NCBI GenBank assembly: GCA_938092065.1
Contig: CALKND010000004.1
Coordinates: forward strand, 1 to 64,000
DNA length: 64,000 nt
Source of the DNA: an uncultured Rhodospirillales bacterium
GTDB lineage: Bacteria > Pseudomonadota > Alphaproteobacteria > Rhodospirillales > JABHCV01
Direction of reading: 5' to 3'
The notes below the pieces were generated by a model. That model was not told the DNA's origin. It did no database searches and was given only the letters and a program-made list of their open reading frames with translations. Below are positions 22,950-31,656 of the stretch, piece after piece. Numbering within the stretch: the first letter of the stretch is position 1; each line of letters begins with the position of its first letter. Made by a program: the position numbers and the translations under genes.

Positions 22950-24506
22950 ATGGTAGATTCTATGAATATTCGCAAGCCTGTGGTTCTTTGCATTCTTGAT
23001 GGATGGGGAGAACGATCCGAAAGTGACAATAACGCCATTGCCTTGGCAACCACACCAAACTGGGACCGCTACTGTCAATCTTTGCCAAGGTCCCGATTGC
23101 AAGCCTCGTCCCTTAATGTAGGCCTTCCAGAAGGCCAAATGGGTAATTCTGAGGTTGGTCACACTAATCTTGGTGCCGGGCGTGTTGTTATGCAGGACTT
23201 GCCACGTATTGATGCGGCGTTGGCCGATGGCTCTTTGGTTAAGAACCCGGTATTGAATGAGTTCATCTACAAACTGCAGTGTAGCGGTGGCACGTGCCAC
23301 CTGATGGGGCTGTTATCCCCTGGTGGCGTACACTCTCATACAAGTCATATGGTTGGGCTAACAAAGGCTATAGCTGGTTTGGGTGTACCTGTGATTATCC
23401 ATGCTTTTCTAGATGGCCGAGATACGCCGCCAAAAAGCGCTCTAAGTTTCATGCAAAGTTTTCTTGCAGATTTGTCAGAAGTTGATGGGTGGCAAGTGGG
23501 TACCGTAACTGGTCGCTATTACGCCATGGATCGTGACAATCGCTGGGAACGAGTTTCACTTGCTTATGATGTTATCGTCGATGGTAACGGCGAAAAAGCA
23601 CCAAATGCCCTAAGTGCAATTAGTAAAAGTTATGATGCCAAAATTGTTGACGAATTTATGTTACCCACAGCTATAGGCGATTATGTAGGAATGCGAGATG
23701 GGGATGGCCTCTTTATGGCTAACTTCAGGACTGATAGGGCGCGAGAAATACTGGGAGCCCTCGTGGACCCTGATTTAGATATTTTTCAACGCTTACGGAT
23801 CATTAAGTTCGCGGCCTGCACTGGGATGGTGCGCTATTCGAGTAACCTTGCTCCATTTCTGACCATGCTATTCCCAAGTATTGAACTAAATAATATTCTT
23901 GGTGAAGTTGTTGCTAGAGCGGGATTGAAGCAATTGCGAATTGCCGAGACAGAAAAATATGCCCATGTGACCTTTTTCTTTAATGGTGGGCGAGAACACG
24001 AGTTTGAGGGGGAAGAGCGCATTCTGGTGCCTTCCCCAAAGGTAGCAACCTACGATCTGCAGCCAGAAATGTCGGCCCCAGAAGTGGTGAACAAGCTGGT
24101 AGGTGCTATTCAGGGAGGAACATTTGATCTTATTATTGTTAACCTTGCCAATGGTGATATGGTCGGCCATACGGGTATACTGGAAGCTGCTAAAAAGGCT
24201 GTAGAAACTCTTGATAGCTGTCTCGGCCGTTTGGAAGATGTCGTGAAACAGGCTGGTGGCGTTTTACTGGTAACTGCTGATCATGGCAACTGTGAGCAGA
24301 TGTGGGACGCCTCCGCAGACCCAGCGCAACCCCACACGGCACACACGTCCAATCCAGTTCCCTTGTTGATGATAAATGGACCAGATTGGGTTAATGGCTT
24401 GAGGGAGGGGAATTTAGCTGATATTGCGCCAACCTTGCTAAGGCTTCTTGAATTGGAACGGCCAGAAGAAATGACTGGTCGCAGTCTAATTAAGGAAACT
24501 TCTTGA
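22950..24506 (+). CDS. gpmI: 2,3-bisphosphoglycerate-independent phosphoglycerate mutase
   Basis: VVLCILDGWGERSESDNNAIALA...GQMGNSEVGHTNLGAGRVV. Confidence 0.97.
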   Translation: MVDSMNIRKPVVLCILDGWGERSESDNNAIALATTPNWDRYCQSLPRSRLQASSLNVGLPEGQMGNSEVGHTNLGAGRVVMQDLPRIDAALADGSLVKNPVLNEFIYKLQCSGGTCHLMGLLSPGGVHSHTSHMVGLTKAIAGLGVPVIIHAFLDGRDTPPKSALSFMQSFLADLSEVDGWQVGTVTGRYYAMDRDNRWERVSLAYDVIVDGNGEKAPNALSAISKSYDAKIVDEFMLPTAIGDYVGMRDGDGLFMANFRTDRAREILGALVDPDLDIFQRLRIIKFAACTGMVRYSSNLAPFLTMLFPSIELNNILGEVVARAGLKQLRIAETEKYAHVTFFFNGGREHEFEGEERILVPSPKVATYDLQPEMSAPEVVNKLVGAIQGGTFDLIIVNLANGDMVGHTGILEAAKKAVETLDSCLGRLEDVVKQAGGVLLVTADHGNCEQMWDASADPAQPHTAHTSNPVPLLMINGPDWVNGLREGNLADIAPTLLRLLELERPEEMTGRSLIKETS

Positions 24507-25684
24507 ATATCCTATCATACATGACTGTTTGGGCGCTTTTATGGCTTATTGCAATCCCAATAGTGTCCACAGCGTCGACAAAAAACACAGACAGCCAGTT
24601 AAGGAATGTCGAGCGTGCTATTAACCTTGGCAAAAAGCAGCATGAAGATCTGGAAGAGACTTCTATTGATCTTCGCAATGACCTCGAACTATTGAAGGCG
24701 AAAACAGTAAGATTGGCGGCAGCTATCCAGCAACAGGAAACTAAGGCCTTTGATCTAAACGAGACGCTTCAGCAATTGCATCAGACTGAAAAAGAAAAGC
24801 TTAAGCTTCTTGCTGGTAAACGTGAACAATTTAGCTATGTGTTGATGGCCCTACAAAGAATGGCGCGCCACCCGCCAGAAGCGATGATTGTGGCACCGAT
24901 TAGTCCCTCAGAAACAGTGCGTGTCGCTATTCTATTGCGTGCCGCTGTTCCGGCTATTGAAGATAATGCAACAAGTTTGCGACATAGTATTACAGAGTTG
25001 GTTGAAGTTCGTAATCAGGGCATTAAGAAAAGTCATAAACTAGCATCTGTGCGTATAGATCTAAATGCTGAGCGTAAAAGCCTGAACACCCTTTTGGCAA
25101 ACAAAAGAAAACTAAAAAGAAAAACTGACGGTGAGGCTCAGAAAGTAAAAAAAAGAATGCAAAGCCTTGTTGAGAAGGCAAAAAGCCTACGTGACCTTAT
25201 GTCACGTATAGAAGTTGATCGGAAAAAAAGACAAAAAAATAAAACTATAAAATCCAAAGAAACTCATTCACTGAATATTACTAGCACTCCGGGTAAACTG
25301 CCCTATCCAGCTGTTGGGCGTCTGGTTGGGCGCTATGGACAGGCCACGAAAACTGGCTTGACCCGCAAAGGAATATCCATTGAGACTGGAACTAATGCTC
25401 AGGTTGTTGTGCCGCGAGATGGAACTGTTGTATTTGCTGGGGCATTTAAAGGATACGGGCAGCTATTGATCATCGAGCATGACGGAGGATATCTTAGCCT
25501 GCTAGCAGGTTTGGCACGCATTGATAGTACAATTGGCCAACAGGTATCATCCGGCGAACCTGCTGGTATAATGGGAAAGCCGGGCAGTGGACTTCCCGTT
25601 TTGTATGTTGAGTTGCGCCGCAAAGGGCATCCCATCAACCCCTTGCCTTGGCTGGCTGCACGTAAGATAAAGGTAAATGGATGA
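24503..25684 (+). CDS. Murein hydrolase activator EnvC family, LytM/M23 domain
   Basis: N-terminal signal and coiled coil; C-terminal KGISIETGTNAQVVVPRDGTVVFAGAFKGYGQLLIIEHDGGYLSLLAGL. Confidence 0.9.
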   Translation: MNILSYMTVWALLWLIAIPIVSTASTKNTDSQLRNVERAINLGKKQHEDLEETSIDLRNDLELLKAKTVRLAAAIQQQETKAFDLNETLQQLHQTEKEKLKLLAGKREQFSYVLMALQRMARHPPEAMIVAPISPSETVRVAILLRAAVPAIEDNATSLRHSITELVEVRNQGIKKSHKLASVRIDLNAERKSLNTLLANKRKLKRKTDGEAQKVKKRMQSLVEKAKSLRDLMSRIEVDRKKRQKNKTIKSKETHSLNITSTPGKLPYPAVGRLVGRYGQATKTGLTRKGISIETGTNAQVVVPRDGTVVFAGAFKGYGQLLIIEHDGGYLSLLAGLARIDSTIGQQVSSGEPAGIMGKPGSGLPVLYVELRRKGHPINPLPWLAARKIKVNG

Positions 25685-26997
25685 ATAAACGATTACTCCA
25701 CTTTTCTGCCTTTGTGCTTTTGGTTGTTCCAACTTTATTGCTGGTACCTCCAAAAAGTGCTTCGGCACAGGAAAATCAAGCAAATAATGAAGAAACATAC
25801 AGGTTGCTCAATCTGTTTGGGGATGTGTTTGAAAGGGTGCGCGCTGATTTTGTGGAAGAATTAACCGATGAGGAACTGATTGAAGCTGCCATTGCTGGAA
25901 TGCTAACTTCTTTAGATCCACATTCAAGTTTTATGAATGCCAAGAAATACAAAGCCATGCAGGTTCAAACACGTGGAAGGTTTGGAGGTATTGGCATCGA
26001 AATAACTATGGAAAATGGGTTGGTTAAGGTGGTTTCCCCTATTGATGAAACGCCCGCCCATCGTGCCGGGATTATGGCTGGAGACTTGATTACCCAATTG
26101 GAAGGAGAACGTGTGCTTGGCCTAACCCTAGCCCAAGCTGTTGAAAAGATGCGTGGCAAGGTTGGGACAAATATCAAATTGCGGGTTCGTCGCAAAGGAG
26201 TTGAGGATTTTGACGTTACAATTACAAGGGCTATTGTAAAAATTCGTGCTGTGCGCTCGCACATGGATGGTTACGTTGGCTATCTGCGCATTACTTCATT
26301 CAGTTCTCAAGCTAGTGACGGTGTAAAAAAGGCAATAGGTAAGTTTAGAGAAGAAGTTGGGGAAAAACTTCAGGGTGTCATTATTGATCTTCGCAATAAC
26401 CCTGGTGGCCTTTTGGATCAAGCGGTTAAGATTTCTGATATGTTTCTCGAACAAGGAGAAATTGTTTCCACCCGTTCTCGTCAGGTGGAAGACACATCGC
26501 GCTTTAATGCCCGCAAGGGTGACTTAACTAATGGTTTGCCGCTGGTAGTGTTGATCAATGGTGGTTCAGCCTCCGCCTCTGAAATTGTTGCTGGAGCACT
26601 TCAGGATCATAAACGGGCAATCTTGCTGGGAACGAGGTCTTTCGGGAAAGGATCTGTACAAACTATCATTCCGCTTTCAACGCAAGGGGCAATGCGTTTG
26701 ACAACCGCGCGTTATTACACGCCTTCAGGTCGTTCTATTCAGGCTGTCGGCATAGAGCCTGATATCGTTGTCGAGCTGGCAAACATCGAATCACTAGCTA
26801 GCAAACCAACTACCCGTGAGGCTGACCTGCGAGGAGCTCTTGAAAATAGTGCCGCTGACCCAGCTAAGGGAATTGATGATATTACTAAGGGTGATAAGTC
26901 CAAGGAAAGCAAGAGACAGGACTATCAGTTGGAAAGAGCGCAAGATTTGATCCGTGGGATTGATCTATTCTCTGATAAAATTGTTGTGGGCCAGTGA
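25681..26997 (+). CDS. ctpA: S41 family C-terminal processing peptidase
   Basis: PDZ domain and NGGSASASEIVAGALQDHKRA...GTRSFGKGSVQT. Confidence 0.95.
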   Translation: MNKRLLHFSAFVLLVVPTLLLVPPKSASAQENQANNEETYRLLNLFGDVFERVRADFVEELTDEELIEAAIAGMLTSLDPHSSFMNAKKYKAMQVQTRGRFGGIGIEITMENGLVKVVSPIDETPAHRAGIMAGDLITQLEGERVLGLTLAQAVEKMRGKVGTNIKLRVRRKGVEDFDVTITRAIVKIRAVRSHMDGYVGYLRITSFSSQASDGVKKAIGKFREEVGEKLQGVIIDLRNNPGGLLDQAVKISDMFLEQGEIVSTRSRQVEDTSRFNARKGDLTNGLPLVVLINGGSASASEIVAGALQDHKRAILLGTRSFGKGSVQTIIPLSTQGAMRLTTARYYTPSGRSIQAVGIEPDIVVELANIESLASKPTTREADLRGALENSAADPAKGIDDITKGDKSKESKRQDYQLERAQDLIRGIDLFSDKIVVGQ

Positions 26998-27022
26998 TGG
27001 CTTTTGACAGGCAGGTGTCAAA

Positions 27023-28528
27023 GTGAAACTACCTTTTAACTTACCAAAGTTTGGAAAGAAAGAAGTTGATGAAGACGATGATGAAGAGGACTCTGATTTT
27101 GATCCCTCTGAGTTGGAAGGCGCTCCAGCTGTTGGCCTGGATGACGAGAATATCGAAGATGAGACTGTATTGGATGACGTCTTGGATGAGCCCACCGATG
27201 AAGATATGGGCGAAGCTTTGCCTTCTGAAGCAGTTTCATTAGAAATTCAAAGTGAAGAGAGCCTGGATGCTCCAGAAGGCCAGGATGGTCCCATAGGTGT
27301 AGACAAGAGCTCCTTAGGGGAAGCAACGGCCGAAGACAACGAAGAACTAAAATTTAGTGATGATGACAACGAGAATAGTAGTTACGACGAAGACGAGGAA
27401 GAAGACGAGGAAGAAGACGAAGCAAAACCAAAGAAAAAACTATTTTTGGTTGGCGGCGGGGCTACTGCAGTCCTCATTCTAATTGGTGGAACATTTTGGT
27501 ACTCCACACTTGGTGGCACTAATGATGAATCTTCTAATGAAAATTCCAAAATTCCCAAAGTGGCAATGGATATTGCTCCTAAAACAAATCCTAAGGTTGG
27601 CGGTCTGAACGCACTAATTGGTGGATCTGCTGGTGCGGGTGCCTCTCCCACCAAGTTGTTAGTGCCAGTTATATCGCCTATGGCTTTCGCATCTCTTGCC
27701 CCGCCCAAAGTCACAGATAGCCCACTAGGCGAGTCTAATGACCCGGCTTTAAGTGAAGAAAGCCCACAAGGCCTCTTACCTATAATAGCCAAGGATGGGC
27801 GTCAGGCATGGCAAGTGTACGCAAAGCCTTTTGTAAACGAGTCTGCCAATCGCCGTGTCTCTATTGTTGTTATGGGCCTCGGGCAAAGTATGTCTGCAAC
27901 TAATGCGGCAATTAATCTATTGCCGGGAAATGTGACGCTTGCCTTCGACCCTTATGCACCCAATTTATCGGATTGGATGAGAAAAGCACGCGCGGCAGGT
28001 CACGAAGTTATGCTAATGGTGCCATTGGAGCCTACCACCTTTCCATATGATGATCCAGGGCCACTGGGATTAATGACTGTCAATGCACTGGAGGAAAATC
28101 GCCTTCGACTAGAAAATATTTTAAGCCTAATGACTGGATACATTGGAGTAATGACGGTAATGGGCTCAAAGTTCAACACTTCCGATGAACATTTGAGATC
28201 ATTTCTTGATGTGATCAAAAAGCGTGGGTTAATGTTCCTTGAAGGGGCTGTCAATCCTAATACTCTTGCCCCTAAAATCGCGAAAGAGTTAGGTTTGCCC
28301 TATGCAGTTACCAATATTGTTCTTGATTTAATTCCGACTAAATCTGAAATAGATGTCCGGCTGGCTGAATTGGAAAAGGTTCTTGCAAAAAAACCCGCAG
28401 CGGTCGCCATAGCGGGGGGTTATCCGTCCTCTATTGAGCGTATTGCTGCCTGGACAACTGATCTTCAGGCAAAAAACCTAGTCCTTGCTCCCTTGTCGGC
28501 GCTCGCCAACAAACAGTCCCTGGAATGA
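27023..28528 (+). CDS. Divergent polysaccharide deacetylase family protein with long acidic cytoplasmic N-terminus
   Basis: C-terminal RRVSIVVMGLGQSMSATNAAINLLPGNVTLAFDPYAPNLSDWMRKARAAGHEVMLMVPLEP; acidic N-terminal ~140 aa, then one TM helix. Confidence 0.88.
   Translation: MKLPFNLPKFGKKEVDEDDDEEDSDFDPSELEGAPAVGLDDENIEDETVLDDVLDEPTDEDMGEALPSEAVSLEIQSEESLDAPEGQDGPIGVDKSSLGEATAEDNEELKFSDDDNENSSYDEDEEEDEEEDEAKPKKKLFLVGGGATAVLILIGGTFWYSTLGGTNDESSNENSKIPKVAMDIAPKTNPKVGGLNALIGGSAGAGASPTKLLVPVISPMAFASLAPPKVTDSPLGESNDPALSEESPQGLLPIIAKDGRQAWQVYAKPFVNESANRRVSIVVMGLGQSMSATNAAINLLPGNVTLAFDPYAPNLSDWMRKARAAGHEVMLMVPLEPTTFPYDDPGPLGLMTVNALEENRLRLENILSLMTGYIGVMTVMGSKFNTSDEHLRSFLDVIKKRGLMFLEGAVNPNTLAPKIAKELGLPYAVTNIVLDLIPTKSEIDVRLAELEKVLAKKPAAVAIAGGYPSSIERIAAWTTDLQAKNLVLAPLSALANKQSLE
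27386..27422 (+). repeat. Short in-frame tandem repeat (12-nt GACGAGGAAGAA unit, coding D-E-E-E)
   Basis: cgaagacgaggaagaagacgaggaagaagacgaag read directly. Confidence 0.75.
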
Positions 28529-29010
28529 TAAAAATACATAAGGATAAATTGCCTTACCGCCCCTGTGTAGGAGCTATGCTAGTCAATGCTAGGGGAGGGG
28601 TTTTTGTCGCCAAACGGATCGATGGTATGGCTGATTACTGGCAGATGCCCCAGGGTGGCATTGATGAGGGAGAAGATCCTGCAAAGGCGGTAATGCGTGA
28701 ATTGCAGGAGGAAACCGGCACAAGTAAAGCTGAAATCATTGCAAGAAGTGAGCATTGGCGGACTTACGATTTGCCTGATGATCTAATTGGTAAATTATGG
28801 GGTGGAAAGTACCGTGGTCAACGGCAAAAGTGGTTCGCTCTGAAGTTTTTAGGGGAAGACAGTGACATTAATATAGAAGCCCATGAAATTCCAGAGTTTA
28901 GCGATTGGAAATGGGTTGAAATAGATGAATTGGTTAATCTAGTAGTTCCCTTTAAACACGCTCTGTATGGGGATATAGTTATGGAACTGAAACCACTTAT
29001 CGGCTCATAA
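28525..29010 (+). CDS. rppH: RNA pyrophosphohydrolase (Nudix)
   Basis: YRPCVGAMLVN, Nudix box GGIDEGEDPAKAVMRELQEETG. Confidence 0.95.
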   Translation: MIKIHKDKLPYRPCVGAMLVNARGGVFVAKRIDGMADYWQMPQGGIDEGEDPAKAVMRELQEETGTSKAEIIARSEHWRTYDLPDDLIGKLWGGKYRGQRQKWFALKFLGEDSDINIEAHEIPEFSDWKWVEIDELVNLVVPFKHALYGDIVMELKPLIGS

Positions 29011-29014
29011 TTTG

Positions 29015-29989
29015 ATGATGTATCTATATGTTTTGCTTGGTTTTATTTTTCTTACGGGTAGTGCCGATATTTTAGTTCGTGGTGCTGTTGGCCTCGCTCG
29101 CAGACTAGATATTCCACCTCTAGTTATCGGCATGACTATTGTTGCATTTGGAACCTCTCTGCCAGAATTCCTTGTAAGCATGGATGCAGCACTGGCTGGA
29201 TCATCTGCCATGGCACTGGGAAATATTGTAGGCTCAAATTTGGCAAATATGCTGCTGATTGTTGGTGTTGCAGCTTTCCTAAAACCAATTCAGGTTAAAC
29301 CATTTGTTCTTCTTGGGGACTTTTTGGTTTTGCTTGGTAGCAGCGCACTATTTATCTTGTTTTGTTGGCATGGCCCTGTCGGGCGTATGCAAGGTGGACT
29401 GCTATTGCTGATTATGGCGGTTTTCTTGATACGCTCCTATTGGTCAAATTTTTATAAGGGTGGCGTCAGTGTGGAAAACAACTTGGAGGAAATTAAGAAT
29501 TTTGAAGGGCTTAAGTCCCTGAGTAAAATTTTGATGGCCTTGTTTGCCGGTTTAGCTGGGGTGGTAATTGGAGCTGATCTCATTGTCGATGGGGGCGTTG
29601 AAATGGCGCAGGTGTTCGGTGTTTCTGATGAAGTGATAGGCTTGACTGTATTTTCTATTGGAACATCTTTGCCAGAACTAGCGGCCTCAGTTATGGCTGC
29701 CATGCGTGGCCATCTTGATATGGCTTTGGGTAATGTGGTTGGCTCAAACCTATTTAATATTTTGATTGTTGTTGGTGGCGTTGCCATAGTCGTGCCGCTG
29801 GAAGTTCCTCAACAAATTCTTGACTTTGATTTGTGGTTGATGATGTTCGTGACCGTGCTGATGCTCCCTTTTTTTGTTGTTGGTTGGCAGATTGGTCGAG
29901 CGGTAGCAGTCATATTCTTAGCTGTGTATGTGGGCTATGTTATTGCTCAGGCTTATGGTATTTCTTCACTGGTTTTGGATTTTATCTGA
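29015..29989 (+). CDS. Calcium/sodium antiporter (CaCA family, YrbG-like)
   Basis: Two alpha repeats: VAFGTSLPEFLVS...GNIVGSN and FSIGTSLPELAASV...GNVVGSN. Confidence 0.94.
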   Translation: MMYLYVLLGFIFLTGSADILVRGAVGLARRLDIPPLVIGMTIVAFGTSLPEFLVSMDAALAGSSAMALGNIVGSNLANMLLIVGVAAFLKPIQVKPFVLLGDFLVLLGSSALFILFCWHGPVGRMQGGLLLLIMAVFLIRSYWSNFYKGGVSVENNLEEIKNFEGLKSLSKILMALFAGLAGVVIGADLIVDGGVEMAQVFGVSDEVIGLTVFSIGTSLPELAASVMAAMRGHLDMALGNVVGSNLFNILIVVGGVAIVVPLEVPQQILDFDLWLMMFVTVLMLPFFVVGWQIGRAVAVIFLAVYVGYVIAQAYGISSLVLDFI

Positions 29990-30009
29990 ATTAATTAAAA
30001 TGTTGTGGA

Positions 30010-30780
30010 ATGAGTAATAGCTATAAAAACACTGTCTTGATTACCGGGGCAGCCAAGCGTATTGGCAAGGCTATTGCTCAAGGTATGGCCGCTGATGGTT
30101 GGCGGGTCGTATTGCATTACGGCACCTCCAAGGAAGAGGCAGAAAATCTTGTCCAGTTGATACGTGATAATGGTGGAGATGCAATCACACTTCATGCAGA
30201 TTTATGTGACGAAGAGCAGACAGGGTCTTTAATCCCAAGAGCTTTTAAAATGGCTGGCCCTATTTCGTGCTTAATCAATAATGCCTCACTTTTTGAAGAG
30301 GATTCTGCTGAGACGGCTAGTCGGGAGTCGTGGGATGCCCATATGCAAATTAATCTGCGATCGCCTTTCGTGTTAATCCAAGCCTTACGTGACCAGTTGC
30401 CGGCAGGCCTTGAAGGTAATGTTATTAATATTGTTGACCAACGTGTTAGGAATTTAACACCACACTTTCTCTCTTATACCTTAAGTAAAGCAGGGCTATG
30501 GACCCTCACCCAAACACTGGCCTTGTCTCTTGCCCCACACATTCGTGTTAACGCGATTGGCCCGGGTCCGGTGCTGGCCAATTCTAGACAAACTGAAGAG
30601 ACTTTTATCAAGCAATGGTCTTCACTCCCGCTAAACCGGAGTGTAGCGCCGCATGAAATAGTTGATGCTATTAGATTTATAATTGATGCCCCTTCTATGA
30701 CTGGGCAACTGATAGCCCTTGATGGCGGCCAACATCTCGGCTATTCACAAGCGCCATCAAGTGGCGGAGTAAATGAATAA
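30010..30780 (+). CDS. SDR family oxidoreductase (pteridine reductase-like; next to folB)
   Basis: ITGAAKRIGKAIAQGMAADGW, YTLSKAGL, NAIGPGPVL. Confidence 0.85.
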   Translation: MSNSYKNTVLITGAAKRIGKAIAQGMAADGWRVVLHYGTSKEEAENLVQLIRDNGGDAITLHADLCDEEQTGSLIPRAFKMAGPISCLINNASLFEEDSAETASRESWDAHMQINLRSPFVLIQALRDQLPAGLEGNVINIVDQRVRNLTPHFLSYTLSKAGLWTLTQTLALSLAPHIRVNAIGPGPVLANSRQTEETFIKQWSSLPLNRSVAPHEIVDAIRFIIDAPSMTGQLIALDGGQHLGYSQAPSSGGVNE

Positions 30781-30813
30781 TGAACAGGTTCAGATAAAAA
30801 GTGAGATTAGCTT

Positions 30814-31239
30814 ATGACCGTTAGTCAGATAGGACGTACTCAGTTGCGCAGTATCGCCGATGCTCGTGTGGCCATTCGTCACGTTTTTGTTCGTAACCTA
30901 GTTCTAAATTGCTCCATCGGGATTCATCAGCACGAACGTTTAGCCGTGCAGAGAATTCGTGTTAATCTTGATTTAGCCGTCCGTGAAGGTGAGACCAATG
31001 GTCAACTTGATGACGAGCTTGCCAACGTTGTCTGCTATGAAGGTTTAACAAAGGGTTTACGCGCTCTTGCCTCACGAGAACACGTAAACCTTGTTGAAAC
31101 TTTGGCCGAAGACGTCGCTGCCATGTGTTTGGGTGATGATAGAGTCTGCTCTGCTAGGGTTTGTATTGAGAAGCTTGATATTGTTAATGATGCAGAAAGT
31201 GTTGGTGTAGAGATTGAAAGATTCAATCCAGAACTTTGA
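30814..31239 (+). CDS. folB: Dihydroneopterin aldolase
   Basis: VFVRNLVLNCSIGIHQHERLAVQRIRVNLDL. Confidence 0.9.
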   Translation: MTVSQIGRTQLRSIADARVAIRHVFVRNLVLNCSIGIHQHERLAVQRIRVNLDLAVREGETNGQLDDELANVVCYEGLTKGLRALASREHVNLVETLAEDVAAMCLGDDRVCSARVCIEKLDIVNDAESVGVEIERFNPEL

Positions 31240-31538
31240 CAGTCATATTCATGCTCTTTACTCTTCCTCAATAACTCGTAAATCTTCTTTAAAATGCCTA
31301 GAAATTCATGCAAGCCATTGCAATAAATAGATTAATCAAATCTTGGTAAGTAGAGTTGTGCACAGGTATTGAAAACGTAATATTTCAATATGTTAAATAA
31401 AAACGGAAATTTCTTTTAAAGACGTAATCCTACTTGAATTAATTTTATCAATATAAACAAGTACTTATATAAATGCTCATTTTTTAGGCGAAGTGATTAT
31501 TTCCTTGTGATTTCCCACACTTTGCTTATCAAGGGTGG

Positions 31539-31573
31539 ATATCCACAGTGTTATCCACAGTAATGGTGGATAG
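31539..31573. promoter_or_regulatory. DnaA-box cluster upstream of uvrC
   Basis: Exact TTATCCACA at 31551-31559, ATATCCACA (one mismatch) at 31539-31547, weaker inverted GGTGGATAT (31534-31542) and GGTGGATAG (31565-31573). Confidence 0.6.
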
Positions 31574-31656
31574 TTCTGTTAAAATCAGAAATAAAACGGT
31601 AATTATTTATAATCGTGTGCGTTGACGTGGAGTAAGGTTTCGTCCAAATAGCACGT

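Noticed and set aside
31240-31656. Calling the DnaA-box region a replication origin outright
   Set aside because: Only one exact box, no gene-orientation switch, no dnaA/hemE/parAB neighbours; kept as a finding but not asserted as oriC.
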